Positions 17,949-26,131 of a stretch of DNA of 64,000 nt are shown here, piece by piece. The translations under genes and the position numbers were made by a program. The first letter of the stretch is position 1, and each line of letters starts with the position of its first letter. Origin of the DNA: JBFLXB01 sp964570625 (GTDB lineage: Bacteria > Nitrospirota > Nitrospiria > 2-01-FULL-66-17); contig CAZMYW010000014.1 in assembly GCA_964570625.1 (NCBI GenBank), positions 15,010 through 79,009 of the forward strand, given 5' to 3'. The notes under the pieces were generated by a model. The model saw nothing but the letters and a program-made list of their open reading frames with translations, made no database searches and was not told the origin of the DNA.

Positions 17949-18646
17949 CGCTGACCGAAACGATCGCCGACCGCCTCGCGGACGTGCGCGCTCGGATCGT
18001 GCGCGCAGCTGAACGCGTGGGCCGTGATCCGGATGCGGTCCGGCTCGTCGGCGTGACCAAGGGCGTGACGCCCAAGGTGATCCGGGAGGCGGTTGAGGCG
18101 GGGCTGTGCGACCTTGGCGAGAACCGGGTGCAGGAGGCGCTCGCAAAGAGCGCGCCTGGCGGTGCCCTGAGGGAGGGCGACTCGGCGCGTGTGACGTGGC
18201 ATTTGATCGGGCGGCTGCAGAGCAACAAGGTGCGCGCCGCAGTCGGGCGGTTCGGTCTGATTCATTCGGTGGACAGTCTCCGATTGGGCCGCGCGATCGA
18301 CGACGCGGCGGCGGGATTGGGCATTGTCCAGCGCGTGCTGATTCAGGTCAACGTGGGACGCGAGCCGCAAAAAGGCGGGGTGGTTCCGGAGGAGGTGGCG
18401 TCGCTCTGGAGCGCCCTCGGGGAATGTCGCCACGTGCGGGTGGACGGGTTGATGGCGATTCCCCCACCGGCCTCGGACTCGGAACAGGCGCGCCCGTACT
18501 TTCAGGACCTGCGCCGCTTGGGCGGTGTGGTCGGGGCCGCCGAGTATTCCATGGGTATGAGCGGCGATTTCGAAATCGCCGTCGAAGCGGGGGCCACCAT
18601 CGTCAGAGTGGGCACCGCGATTTTTGGACCGCGGCTGGTCGCGTAA
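17945..18646 (+). CDS. yggS: YggS-type pyridoxal-phosphate homeostasis protein
   Basis: PLP-binding TIM-barrel protein of 233 aa with no known catalytic reaction; it buffers PLP and affects amino-acid metabolism. Conserved blocks: LVGVTKGVTPKVIREAVEAG (PLP lysine in VTKG), LGENRVQEAL, WHLIGRLQSNKVRAAV, SVDSLRLGRAID, QVNVGREPQKGGVVPEE, LMAIPP and YSMGMSGDFEIAVEAGATIVRVGTAIFG. The start GTG 17945 overlaps the pgeF stop by 4 bases; the frame is open further upstream but only as pgeF shadow. Confidence 0.93.
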   Translation: MTLTETIADRLADVRARIVRAAERVGRDPDAVRLVGVTKGVTPKVIREAVEAGLCDLGENRVQEALAKSAPGGALREGDSARVTWHLIGRLQSNKVRAAVGRFGLIHSVDSLRLGRAIDDAAAGLGIVQRVLIQVNVGREPQKGGVVPEEVASLWSALGECRHVRVDGLMAIPPPASDSEQARPYFQDLRRLGGVVGAAEYSMGMSGDFEIAVEAGATIVRVGTAIFGPRLVA

Positions 18647-18656
18647 GGGGAGACGC

Positions 18657-18956
18657 ATGTTCGTAGCGGGTAACTTGTTGTCGGCATTGGCCACTGTCCT
18701 GGACATGGTGCTGGAGTTCTATAAGTGGGTGGTCATCATCGCTGCGTTGTTGTCCTGGGTCAACCCGGACCCGTACAATCCCATCGTGCAGTTCCTCCGC
18801 AAGGTGACGGAGCCCGTGTTCTATCCGATCCGCCGGGCCATGGGCGGGTTTGGGTTGGGGATCGATCTCTCGCCGTTGGTGGTGATCGTGGTCATCATTT
18901 TCTTGCAATCGTTTGTGGTGACGAGCCTGCGCCAGGCGGCGATACAGCTTCATTGA
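18657..18956 (+). CDS. yggT: YggT family membrane protein
   Basis: Small integral membrane protein of 99 aa with two hydrophobic segments: LLSALATVLDMVLEFYKWVVIIAALLSW (about 5-30) and LSPLVVIVVIIFLQSFVV (about 72-90). The conserved loop NPYNPIVQFLRKVTEP-type sequence reads here as NPDPYNPIVQFLRKVTEP and is followed by YPIRRAMG. The family (SepG/YlmG in firmicutes and cyanobacteria) is implicated in division or nucleoid organisation. The start ATG 18657 has GGGGAGA just upstream; it is 10 bases after yggS. Confidence 0.92.
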   Translation: MFVAGNLLSALATVLDMVLEFYKWVVIIAALLSWVNPDPYNPIVQFLRKVTEPVFYPIRRAMGGFGLGIDLSPLVVIVVIIFLQSFVVTSLRQAAIQLH

Positions 18957-18984
18957 CGGAACGGAATAGAGGAGGACGAGCCCC

Positions 18985-19476
18985 ATGAAGGTAACACCGC
19001 TGGACATTCAGCAGATCGGTTTTCGGCGCGCGTGGCGCGGATACGATCGTCACGAGGTCGATGCCTTTGTGTCGAGTTTGTCGGACACGTTCGAGGAACT
19101 GCTCAAAGAAAACCGAGAGGCCAAGGATCGGATCGGCGCGCTCGAGGCGTCGTTAGATGAGCTCAAACGCAAGGAAGAGTTGATCAACCAGACGCTCGTC
19201 TCCGCCGAGCGGATGGTTGATGACATGAAGCGGCAGGCTCAACGCGAGGCGGATTTGCGCGTCCGGGAGGCGGAGCTATCGGCCGAAACGCTCACCCGCA
19301 AGGCCCGTGAAGAGCGTGTGACCATCGAACAAGACGTGATCACCTGGCGGCGCCGCCAGATCGAAATGGTGGAACAGTTCCGGGGATTCTTAAAGGGAAT
19401 TGAGAAGAGCCTGGATCTGGCGATCGACCCCGCTCCCCGCGACGAGGCGGTGGTCGGGACCCCTCGGGTGGCGTGA
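18985..19476 (+). CDS. divIVA: DivIVA domain protein
   Basis: A 163-aa coiled-coil protein. The N-terminal lipid-binding DivIVA signature reads KVTPLDIQQIGFRRAWRGYD, RHEVDAFVSSLSD follows, and a long coiled coil covers about residues 40-140. DivIVA senses negative membrane curvature at poles and septa and recruits partners. It ends the dcw/ylm-like run, an order (ftsZ-pgeF/ylmD-yggS/ylmE-yggT/ylmG-divIVA) familiar from Gram-positive genomes but here in a didermic background. RBS GAGGAGG about 8 bases before the ATG. Confidence 0.93.
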   Translation: MKVTPLDIQQIGFRRAWRGYDRHEVDAFVSSLSDTFEELLKENREAKDRIGALEASLDELKRKEELINQTLVSAERMVDDMKRQAQREADLRVREAELSAETLTRKAREERVTIEQDVITWRRRQIEMVEQFRGFLKGIEKSLDLAIDPAPRDEAVVGTPRVA

Positions 19477-19493
19477 CGACGAGCGACGCGGGT

Positions 19494-19784
19494 TCAGCGC
19501 GCCACCGGATCGGAGTAGTCGATCCAGGCCTGGCGTTCCGCCAGGTACCGTGCCCCTTTGAAATTGACGCGTGATCGCAGCTGCGTGAACCCCAATTTCT
19601 GGAGCCGCTCAACGAGATCAGTCATCACCAGTTCCACTTCAAAGTGTGTTCCCGTGTCGGCTCGTAGGCCCTCGTAAAAGAACCGCGCGGACAGACCCTG
19701 CTCGCTGCGGTGGATTTCGGCGTTCCGATTAAACGACCGATGTTGAGGATCGAAGCCCTCGAGTTGGTGGATCTCGATGACCAT
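19494..19784 (-). CDS. Small conserved-looking hypothetical protein
   Basis: A 96-aa soluble protein, convergent with divIVA. The open frame extends to 19907, but the start at 19784 (MVIEIHQLEGFDP) is chosen because GGAAGGAGA lies about 7 bases upstream on this strand. The composition is mixed alpha/beta with no signal peptide or membrane segment. The middle (RFFYEGLRADTGTHFEVELVMTD) alternates like beta strands, and an RLQKLGFTQLRSRVNFKG segment follows. No family recognised. It could belong with divIVA functionally, but it is on the opposite strand and nothing shows this. Confidence 0.7.
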   Translation of the reverse strand: MVIEIHQLEGFDPQHRSFNRNAEIHRSEQGLSARFFYEGLRADTGTHFEVELVMTDLVERLQKLGFTQLRSRVNFKGARYLAERQAWIDYSDPVAR

Positions 19785-20184
19785 ACGTGGTCTCCTTCCG
19801 CTCGTGTCGATCAACCAGGCTCGTGAAGCGATGCGTGCAGCCTTCACGAGAGGGGGATTATACCTGTGTTCCTGGATGCAGGGCAAGGCCCGCAGGTCCG
19901 CCAGCACTGCGCCGACCGACGACCGCTGTCCGGTTCCGCGATCGGTGTTCGCGCCGCAACGGGCGAGGTCGCCGCGAAGGCGTGCACCGGGATGTTCGCC
20001 GATCCGATTGAAATATCGTATGATCTCCTGCCCAAATTTTAGGCAAGGTGCTGATCCGGGCGTCAGTGGCGGGTGATTCGGTCTGTCAGTCCCTGATTAT
20101 GCACACGTTGTCCACAGAACATGTGGATGGAACCGTGATAGTCCATAGGGGGCGATCACGACGCAACAGGACGAGAAGCCGAGC
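19785..20184. other. 400-base intergenic region between divergent genes
   Basis: No credible gene. It must hold the promoters of the minus-strand 96-aa gene and of pgsA. Bases about 20010-20045 are AT-rich (TTGAAATATCGTATGATC, then CAAATTTTAGG), unlike the GC-rich surroundings. They are followed 50-90 bases later by the DnaA-box-like cluster annotated separately. An open frame on the plus strand (19777-20076) has no RBS or coding character. Confidence 0.6.
20097..20130. promoter_or_regulatory. Cluster of DnaA-box-like sites upstream of pgsA
   Basis: Three 9-mers lie within 34 bases. TTATGCACA (20097-20105) is a full match to TTWTNCACA. TTGTCCACA (20108-20116) has one mismatch to TTATCCACA. 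TGTGGATGG (20122-20130) is an inverted site, CCATCCACA, with two mismatches. An AT-rich stretch lies 50-90 bases to the left. This could be a DnaA-regulated promoter, a titration site or, less likely, an origin element. Confidence 0.5.
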
Positions 20185-20730
20185 GTGAACCTTCCGAACC
20201 TGCTGACCCTGATCCGTATCTTCTGCAGTCCGGTGTTCGTGGGACTGGTGCTCTACGGACATTACTCGTGGGCCCTAGCCGTTTTTCTCCTGGCCGGGCT
20301 CACGGACGCGCTGGACGGCATGATCGCCCGCGTGCTGGATCAGCAGACCACGTTGGGCCAGTATCTCGACCCGCTGGCCGACAAACTCCTGCTGGTGACG
20401 GCGTTCGTGGTCCTGTCGTTCGAGGGGGAGGTTCCGGTCTGGGTGACGCTGGTGGTGGTCAGCCGGGACGTCATCATCAGCGTGGGATCGCTTGTGATTC
20501 ACCTGCTCCGCGAACGGGTGGACATCACCCCGACCTGGATGGGGAAGGCCACCACGGTGATCCAACTGGTCTACATCATCGCGGTATTGGTCGGCACGAC
20601 CGCAGCGGTGCCGAAGTGGCTCCTGTGGTCGGCCCTCGCGGCGATGGTGGGACTGACCGTGGCGTCGGGGCTGCACTACGTGTTTCGTGGCGTGAAGATC
20701 TTGAGTCTCCAACCCGGACAGCCCGCGTGA
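20185..20730 (+). CDS. pgsA: CDP-diacylglycerol--glycerol-3-phosphate 3-phosphatidyltransferase
   Basis: Inner-membrane CDP-alcohol phosphotransferase of 181 aa making phosphatidylglycerol phosphate. The family signature D-x2-DG-x2-AR-x8-G-x3-D-x3-D is complete in DALDGMIARVLDQQ followed by TTLGQYLDPLADK (about residues 43-69). The N-terminus NLPNLLTLIRIFCSPVFV and later hydrophobic helices fit the usual six-helix topology and length. GTG start at 20185; no strong Shine-Dalgarno. aroE overlaps by 4 bases. Because other CDP-alcohol transferases share the motif, the exact acceptor is inferred from the PgsA-like N-terminus. Confidence 0.9.
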   Translation: MNLPNLLTLIRIFCSPVFVGLVLYGHYSWALAVFLLAGLTDALDGMIARVLDQQTTLGQYLDPLADKLLLVTAFVVLSFEGEVPVWVTLVVVSRDVIISVGSLVIHLLRERVDITPTWMGKATTVIQLVYIIAVLVGTTAAVPKWLLWSALAAMVGLTVASGLHYVFRGVKILSLQPGQPA

Positions 20731-21584
20731 GCACACCGTCGGAGCAGGGGATATCGGGTCACACGCGGGTGGTCGCGCTCCTGGGGTTTCCGGTCGCGCA
20801 CAGCCGGTCTCCCGCCATGCACAACGCGGCGTTTGAGGCGCTTCGATTGGCGTACCGGTATGTGCCGTTCGCGGTGCCTCCGGCCAGGCTGAAGGACGCG
20901 GTCAAGGGGTTGCGCGCGCTCGGAGTCATCGGCGCCAATCTCACGGTTCCGCACAAAGAACGGGTGATTCCCTGGTTGGACGAGTTGTCCCCGGAGGCGC
21001 GCCTGATCGGTGCGGTGAATACGGTTGTGCGCCGCGGCGAACGGTTGATCGGGTACAACACGGATGCCGGGGGATTTTTGCGCGCATTCCGAGAAGACAC
21101 CGGGGTCACGGCGCGCGGCGGAAATTTTCTGGTGTTGGGGGCGGGCGGAGCGGCCCGAGCCGTGGTCGTGGCCCTGGCCCTGGCCGGCGCGCGGAGCATC
21201 GCGGTGGTAAACCGGTCGGCGGGTCGGGCGCAGGGATTGATCCGCCGGGTGCGGTCCGCGTTCCCCGACGTGCAGTGGTCGGCACCCTCCGCTGGATCAC
21301 TGCCGGCGGCCCGCGGGGTTCGCGCGGTCATCCAGTGTACGTCGGTAGGCATGCGTCCGGGCGATCCGTCACCCCTGCCGCGGGAATGGCTGGAGCCGCG
21401 TTTGGTCGTGTACGACCTGATCTACCACGCGCCCACAGCTTTGCTGCGCGACGCCAAGCGGGTCGGCGCTCGGCACGCCGGGGGACTCGGTATGTTGCTG
21501 CATCAGGGCGCGATGGCGTTTGCGTTGTGGACGGGGCGGCGGGCGCCGATCGACGTCATGCGCCGCGCTCTCGAAAAGGGATGA
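20727..21584 (+). CDS. aroE: Shikimate dehydrogenase (NADP+)
   Basis: 285-aa enzyme that reduces 3-dehydroshikimate to shikimate in aromatic amino-acid synthesis. Substrate-site motifs are GFPVAHSRSPAMHNAAFEAL and NLTVPHKERVIP (catalytic Lys), then AVNTVV and GYNTDAGGFLRA (catalytic Asp). The NADP site is VLGAGGAARAVVVALALAGA, and the C-terminal GLGMLLHQGAMAFALWTG is conserved. The start GTG 20727 overlaps the pgsA stop. The last two bases of the stop codon already belong to copy 2 of the dispersed repeat. Confidence 0.95.
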   Translation: MSTPSEQGISGHTRVVALLGFPVAHSRSPAMHNAAFEALRLAYRYVPFAVPPARLKDAVKGLRALGVIGANLTVPHKERVIPWLDELSPEARLIGAVNTVVRRGERLIGYNTDAGGFLRAFREDTGVTARGGNFLVLGAGGAARAVVVALALAGARSIAVVNRSAGRAQGLIRRVRSAFPDVQWSAPSAGSLPAARGVRAVIQCTSVGMRPGDPSPLPREWLEPRLVVYDLIYHAPTALLRDAKRVGARHAGGLGMLLHQGAMAFALWTGRRAPIDVMRRALEKG

Positions 21585-21749
21585 GCCTGTCTATGAGGGG
21601 TCATCTGCGGCGTTGCCGCTGCGCATCCGCTGCTCACGTACGACCCAGTACGCTGCGCTGCGGTGCTCGCTTCGCCGGCGACCCACCTCTGAAAACTCAA
21701 ACGCCGGAAGTCCCCGAAGGGGGCATCTGACACCCTCCTGAACAGGCTC
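21583..21749. repeat. Dispersed imperfect palindromic element, copy 2 (longer form)
   Basis: Bounded by the same 8-bp inverted ends as copy 1: GAGCCTGT (21583-21590) and ACAGGCTC (21742-21749). The left half is close to copies 1 and 3 (GTCATCTGCGGCGTTGCCGC, CTCACGTACGACCCAGTACGCT). The right half carries about 45 extra bases between the core and the CATCTGACA segment. It begins inside the aroE stop codon and ends 61 bases before the pilB promoter, so it could contribute to termination between the two units. Confidence 0.85.
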
Positions 21750-21810
21750 GCCTTTCGGCGTACTTCAACACCTTTAGAGCACTGCTGAGCTTCCGAGGGG
21801 TGACAAATTT

Positions 21811-21839
21811 TTGACAAAGCAGGAACCCTCGACTAGACT
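21811..21839 (+). promoter_or_regulatory. Sigma70-like promoter of the pil cluster
   Basis: TTGACA (21811-21816), a 17-base spacer and TAGACT (21834-21839). The next gene, pilB, starts 30 bases downstream of the -10 hexamer. The -35 is a perfect consensus and the -10 matches 4 of 6. No sigma54 -24/-12 pair was seen here, although the cluster encodes a sigma54 activator. Confidence 0.6.
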
Positions 21840-21868
21840 CTCGACCGTTTCGCGAGCCCAATCGAACA

Positions 21869-23698
21869 ATGCCAGCCACTCCGCCTGCTCCACCGCGTTC
21901 CACCGTTGCCAGCGAAAAGTTGGGCCGTCTCTTGGTGGCCGCCCAACTGATCTCAGAGGATCAACTCCAGCGCGCGATCATCGCGCAGAAGAAGACTGGG
22001 GGCCGCCTGGGCAGTATTCTGGTCCGGATGGGTTTCCTCGACGAGGCCAAGCTGCTCGCGTTCCTCAGCCAGCAATTCGGCATCCCGGCGGTTGATCTCT
22101 CCACCTTCAAGGTCGACCAGGCGTTGCTCAAACTCTTCCCCGCCGACGCCATCAAGAAATACAAGGTGCTTCCCGTGAAGCGCACGGGCGCGGTGGTCAC
22201 GCTGGCCATGGCCGACCCCAGCGACGTGTTTGCGCTCGACGATATCAAGTTTCTCACCGGCTACACCATCGAAGCGGCGGTGGCGAGCGAGTCCGCTATC
22301 GTGACCGCGATTCAGACCGCCTACGGCCTGGCACAAGGCGCCAAGCAGGAGCGGGCGACGATGCTCAACGCGAAGGACTACACGGTTGACGACATCGGCG
22401 AGAGCACGTTCGCGGAGACCGAAGAAGGGCCGACCGTCGACGTGGAGGATTTCGACAACATCGTCGGCGACGCGCTCGACAACGTGGACGTGGCCGAGGA
22501 GCAACAGGACACCGGCACCGACAACGACATCGAGGCGCCGATCATCAAGCTGGTTAACGGCCTGCTCATCAACGCGATCAAAGTGGGAGCCAGCGACATC
22601 CACATGGAGCCGTTCGAAACCTCGTTCCGCGTGCGCTTCCGCGTGGACGGCTCGCTGAAAACCGTGATGAACCTGCCGCTCAAGATCCGCAACGCCGTGA
22701 CTTCCCGCATCAAAATCATGTCCAAGCTCGACATCGCCGAGCGGCGTCTTCCGCAGGACGGCCGTATCAAACTGAAGCTGGGCAAGAAGCGCGACGTGGA
22801 CTTCCGCGTCTCGGTGCTCCCGTGTCTTTTCGGTGAGAAGGTCGTGCTCCGTATTCTGGACAAGAGCAACCTGTCGCTCGACCTGGCCAAGTTGGGATTC
22901 GAGGCCGGGGCGATGGACGATTTCATGAAAGCGATCAACTCGCCCTACGGCATGGTGCTGGTCACCGGGCCGACCGGAAGCGGGAAGTCCACCACGCTGT
23001 ACTCCGCGCTGTCGCAGATCAACCAGCCCGACATCAACATCATGACGGCCGAGGATCCGGTCGAATACAACCTGATGGGCATCAACCAGGTCCAGATGAA
23101 GGAGGACATCGGCCTCAACTTCGCGGCGGCGCTGCGTTCGTTCTTGCGCCAGGACCCGGACGTGGTGATGGTCGGTGAGATCCGCGATTACGCGACCGCC
23201 GAGATCGCGGTGAAAGCGGCGCTCACCGGGCACTTGGTGTTGTCGACGCTGCACACCAACGACGCCCCGGGGACCATCAACCGGTTGCTCAACATGGGGA
23301 TCGAGCCGTTCATGGTGGCGTCGTCGGTGGTTCTCATCCTGGCCCAGCGACTGGCCCGTCGGATCTGCGCGCAGTGCAAGGAGGAGGTGAAGCTCCCGGA
23401 GCAGACGCTGATCAGCGCGGGTTTCGCGCCGTCGGAAATCGCGTCCATCAAGACCATGCACGGCAAGGGATGCACGACGTGCAGCGACACGGGGTACAAA
23501 GGCCGCGTCGCGTTGTACGAGGTGATGCCGGTGGGAGACGCGCTCCGCGAGTTGATCCTGCAGGGCGGGTCCGCGGACGAAATCAAGCGCAAAGCAGTCG
23601 AGACCGGGATGAAGACGCTGCGGATGGCGGGTTTGCAGAAGGTTCGAGAGGGAATGACTACGGTCGAAGAAGTGGTCGGCTCGACGTTCGCCGACTAG
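21869..23698 (+). CDS. pilB: Type IV pilus extension ATPase PilB
   Basis: Cytoplasmic hexameric ATPase of 609 aa that drives pilin assembly. The N-terminal MshEN/GspE-N domain (about residues 14-160) starts SEKLGRLLVAAQLISEDQLQRA. An acidic linker with EDFDNIVGDALDNVDVAEE at about 190-215 follows. The GspE ATPase domain has Walker A GPTGSGKSTT with K373, the Asp box EDPVEYNL, Walker B VVMVGEIRD and the His box LSTLHTNDAPGTINRLL. A tetracysteine zinc site near the C-terminus (CAQCKEE ... CTTCSDTGYKGR) is typical of assembly ATPases and absent from PilT. Confidence 0.95.
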   Translation: MPATPPAPPRSTVASEKLGRLLVAAQLISEDQLQRAIIAQKKTGGRLGSILVRMGFLDEAKLLAFLSQQFGIPAVDLSTFKVDQALLKLFPADAIKKYKVLPVKRTGAVVTLAMADPSDVFALDDIKFLTGYTIEAAVASESAIVTAIQTAYGLAQGAKQERATMLNAKDYTVDDIGESTFAETEEGPTVDVEDFDNIVGDALDNVDVAEEQQDTGTDNDIEAPIIKLVNGLLINAIKVGASDIHMEPFETSFRVRFRVDGSLKTVMNLPLKIRNAVTSRIKIMSKLDIAERRLPQDGRIKLKLGKKRDVDFRVSVLPCLFGEKVVLRILDKSNLSLDLAKLGFEAGAMDDFMKAINSPYGMVLVTGPTGSGKSTTLYSALSQINQPDINIMTAEDPVEYNLMGINQVQMKEDIGLNFAAALRSFLRQDPDVVMVGEIRDYATAEIAVKAALTGHLVLSTLHTNDAPGTINRLLNMGIEPFMVASSVVLILAQRLARRICAQCKEEVKLPEQTLISAGFAPSEIASIKTMHGKGCTTCSDTGYKGRVALYEVMPVGDALRELILQGGSADEIKRKAVETGMKTLRMAGLQKVREGMTTVEEVVGSTFAD

Positions 23699-23735
23699 CC
23701 GCGTCGTTCAGAGAGTACAGGGAGGTTCGCCACCG

Positions 23736-24839
23736 ATGTCGACGCTCTACCAGATGTTGCAGCAGATGCTCGAAAAAGGCGCGTCCGACCTCCACATTAC
23801 CACCGGGTCGCCTCCACAAATGCGGTTGCACGGTCACCTCGCGCCCATGAACTATCCCTCGTTGGGGCCGGCCGAAACCAAACAACTCATCTACAGCGTG
23901 CTCACCGACGCGCAGAAACACCGATTCGAGGAGGAGAACGAGCTCGACCTGTCGTTCGGGCTGAAGGGGCTGAGCCGGTTCCGCGCGAACGTGTTTCTGC
24001 AGCGAGGCGCGGTCGGGGCCGCGATCCGGGTCATTCCGATCCAGACCAGAACGGTGGAAGAACTCGGGCTGCCGGCGGTCGTCTCCGAGCTGATCAAGCG
24101 CCCTCGCGGGCTGATCCTGGTCACCGGACCCACGGGCAGCGGCAAATCCACCACGCTGGCCGCGATGGTCGACAAGATCAACTCCGAACGGCACGATCAC
24201 ATCATGACGATCGAAGATCCAATCGAATTCATCCACCAGCATAAGAAATCGTTGCTCAATCAACGTGAAGTGGCGTCGGACACCAAGAGTTTCAAGACGG
24301 CGCTCAAATACATTCTCCGCCAAGACCCGGACGTGGTGTTGGTGGGGGAAATGCGCGACCTGGAGACGATCGAGGCGGCGTTGACCATCGCCGAAACCGG
24401 ACACCTGACCTTGGCCACGCTGCACACCAACAGCTGCGTGCAAACCATCAACCGCGTGGTGGACGTGTTTCCGCCGCACCAGCAGCCTCAGGTCCGGGCG
24501 CAACTGTCGTTCGTGCTCGAAGGCGTGTTGTCCCAGCAGTTGATCCCTAAGGCGAACGGCCAGGGGCGCGTCATGGCGATGGAGATCATGGTGCCCAACG
24601 CCGCGATCCGCAACCTGATCCGGGAAGACAAGGTCCACCAGATTTACTCGACGATGCAGACGGGGCAGAACAAATTCGGGATGCAGACCATGAACCAGTC
24701 GTTGTTCGAGTTGTACGGCAAACGGCTGATCAGCCACGAGGAAGCGGTGAGCCGATCGAGCGTCCCTGACGAACTATTGTCCATGATGGATCGAGGCGGC
24801 ATCAACCAAGCGCCGCGGCGGGTGGGGGCGGTCAAGTAG
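23736..24839 (+). CDS. pilT: Type IV pilus retraction ATPase PilT
   Basis: Twitching-motility ATPase of 367 aa that depolymerises pili. It begins MSTLYQMLQQMLEKGASDLHI with the PilT N-terminal PAS-like domain. Walker A GPTGSGKSTTLAAM has K137. The Asp box TIEDPIEFIH, Walker B VVLVGEMRDLETIEAALT, the His box TLATLHTNSCVQTINRVVDVFP and the retraction motif region AMEIMVPNAAIRNLIRE (close to AIRNLIRE of PilT) follow. No zinc site. 37 bases after pilB. Confidence 0.96.
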   Translation: MSTLYQMLQQMLEKGASDLHITTGSPPQMRLHGHLAPMNYPSLGPAETKQLIYSVLTDAQKHRFEEENELDLSFGLKGLSRFRANVFLQRGAVGAAIRVIPIQTRTVEELGLPAVVSELIKRPRGLILVTGPTGSGKSTTLAAMVDKINSERHDHIMTIEDPIEFIHQHKKSLLNQREVASDTKSFKTALKYILRQDPDVVLVGEMRDLETIEAALTIAETGHLTLATLHTNSCVQTINRVVDVFPPHQQPQVRAQLSFVLEGVLSQQLIPKANGQGRVMAMEIMVPNAAIRNLIREDKVHQIYSTMQTGQNKFGMQTMNQSLFELYGKRLISHEEAVSRSSVPDELLSMMDRGGINQAPRRVGAVK

Positions 24840-24870
24840 CCCCGAGCGGGCTGGAGGAGGCAAGACATCC

Positions 24871-26082
24871 ATGGCGACGACATTTGTCTGGAGCGGGAAA
24901 ACCCGCCAGGGCGAAATGCAAAAGGGCGAGCTGGTGGCCAAGACCCGCGACGAGGCGATCACCCAGCTCAGAAAGCAGAACATTCTGGCCACCTCGGTGC
25001 AGCCCAAGGCCACCGAGAAAAAGAGCCTACTGGCTATTTTCGGCGGGGGGGTCAGCGATAAAGACATCGTGATCTTCACCCGTCAGTTTTCGACGATGAT
25101 CGATGCGGGCTTGCCGTTGGTGCAGTGCCTGGAAATTCTCTCGAACCAGACCGAAAACAAGACCCTCGCGAAAACGATCGGCCTCGTGCGGGCCGATGTT
25201 GAAGGCGGATCGACCTACGCCGACGCTCTCCGCAGGTTCCCCAAGGTGTTCGACGAGTTGTACGTGAACATGGTCGCCGCGGGCGAGGCGGGCGGCATTC
25301 TCGATACCATTTTGAGCCGGTTGGCCAAACATATCGAGAAGTCGATGAAGCTCAAAAAAGAAATCAAAGCCGCGATGGTCTACCCGGGGGTGATCGTCAG
25401 CGTCGCGGTGGTCGTGATCAGCGTGTTGATGGTGTGGGTGATCCCGATCTTCGCGAGCATGTTCACGGATTTCGGGGGCGTGTTGCCGTTGCCGACCCGG
25501 ATCGTCATGACCGCAAGCAGCTTTATGAAGAGCAACATTATTTTCATCGTGATGGCCGCGGTCGGGGCGGGTTACGGAGTGAAGCGATATTACGGCACCC
25601 TGGGAGGGAAAAGGCTCATCGACCGGAACGCGCTGAGGGTGCCGGTGGTCGGCGACTTGATCCGCAAAGCCGCGGTGGCCAAGTTTACGCGGACGCTGGG
25701 GACGTTGATCTCCAGCGGCGTGCCGATTCTGGACGGCCTCACGATCGTGGCCAAAACCGCCGGTAACAAGACGGTCGAAGAGTCGCTCATCACGGCCCGA
25801 CAGAGCATCAGCGAAGGCAAAACCGTGTCCGAGCCGCTCGCCCAGTCCAAGGTCTTTCCGCCAATGGTGGTCCAGATGATCGCAGTGGGCGAAACCACCG
25901 GGGCGTTGGACGCCATGCTTTCCAAGATCGCAGATTTCTACGACGACGAAGTGGACTCCGCGGTGGGCGCGCTCACGTCGTTGTTGGAGCCGATGTTGAT
26001 GGTGTTCCTTGGTATCACGATCGGCTTTATCGTCATCGCCATGTACCTGCCGATCTTTCAGATGGGGGCCGTCGTGGGGTGA
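24871..26082 (+). CDS. pilC: Type IV pilus inner-membrane platform protein PilC
   Basis: GspF/PilC family protein of 403 aa. It has two repeated cytoplasmic GspF domains (about 70-190 and 270-395) with the motifs FTRQFSTMIDAGLPLVQCLEIL and FTRTLGTLISSGVPILDGL, and three membrane helices (about 170-195, 210-235, 375-398). The N-terminus TTFVWSGKTRQGEMQKGELVA is typical. Strong RBS GGAGGAGG before ATG 24871. It is the assembly platform contacted by PilB and PilT, encoded just upstream. Confidence 0.95.
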   Translation: MATTFVWSGKTRQGEMQKGELVAKTRDEAITQLRKQNILATSVQPKATEKKSLLAIFGGGVSDKDIVIFTRQFSTMIDAGLPLVQCLEILSNQTENKTLAKTIGLVRADVEGGSTYADALRRFPKVFDELYVNMVAAGEAGGILDTILSRLAKHIEKSMKLKKEIKAAMVYPGVIVSVAVVVISVLMVWVIPIFASMFTDFGGVLPLPTRIVMTASSFMKSNIIFIVMAAVGAGYGVKRYYGTLGGKRLIDRNALRVPVVGDLIRKAAVAKFTRTLGTLISSGVPILDGLTIVAKTAGNKTVEESLITARQSISEGKTVSEPLAQSKVFPPMVVQMIAVGETTGALDAMLSKIADFYDDEVDSAVGALTSLLEPMLMVFLGITIGFIVIAMYLPIFQMGAVVG

Positions 26083-26131
26083 CGGACGCGCGGCATGTGT
26101 TCGCCGCGCGGGATCGATCGGGACGACGATC

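Noticed and set aside
20097..20130. Chromosomal origin
   Set aside because: Only three box-like sites, no dnaA/dnaN nearby; kept as a regulatory candidate instead.
21953..23461. Long minus-strand frame opposite pilB
   Set aside because: His/Arg/Asp-rich composition typical of an antisense shadow; pilB is fully supported.
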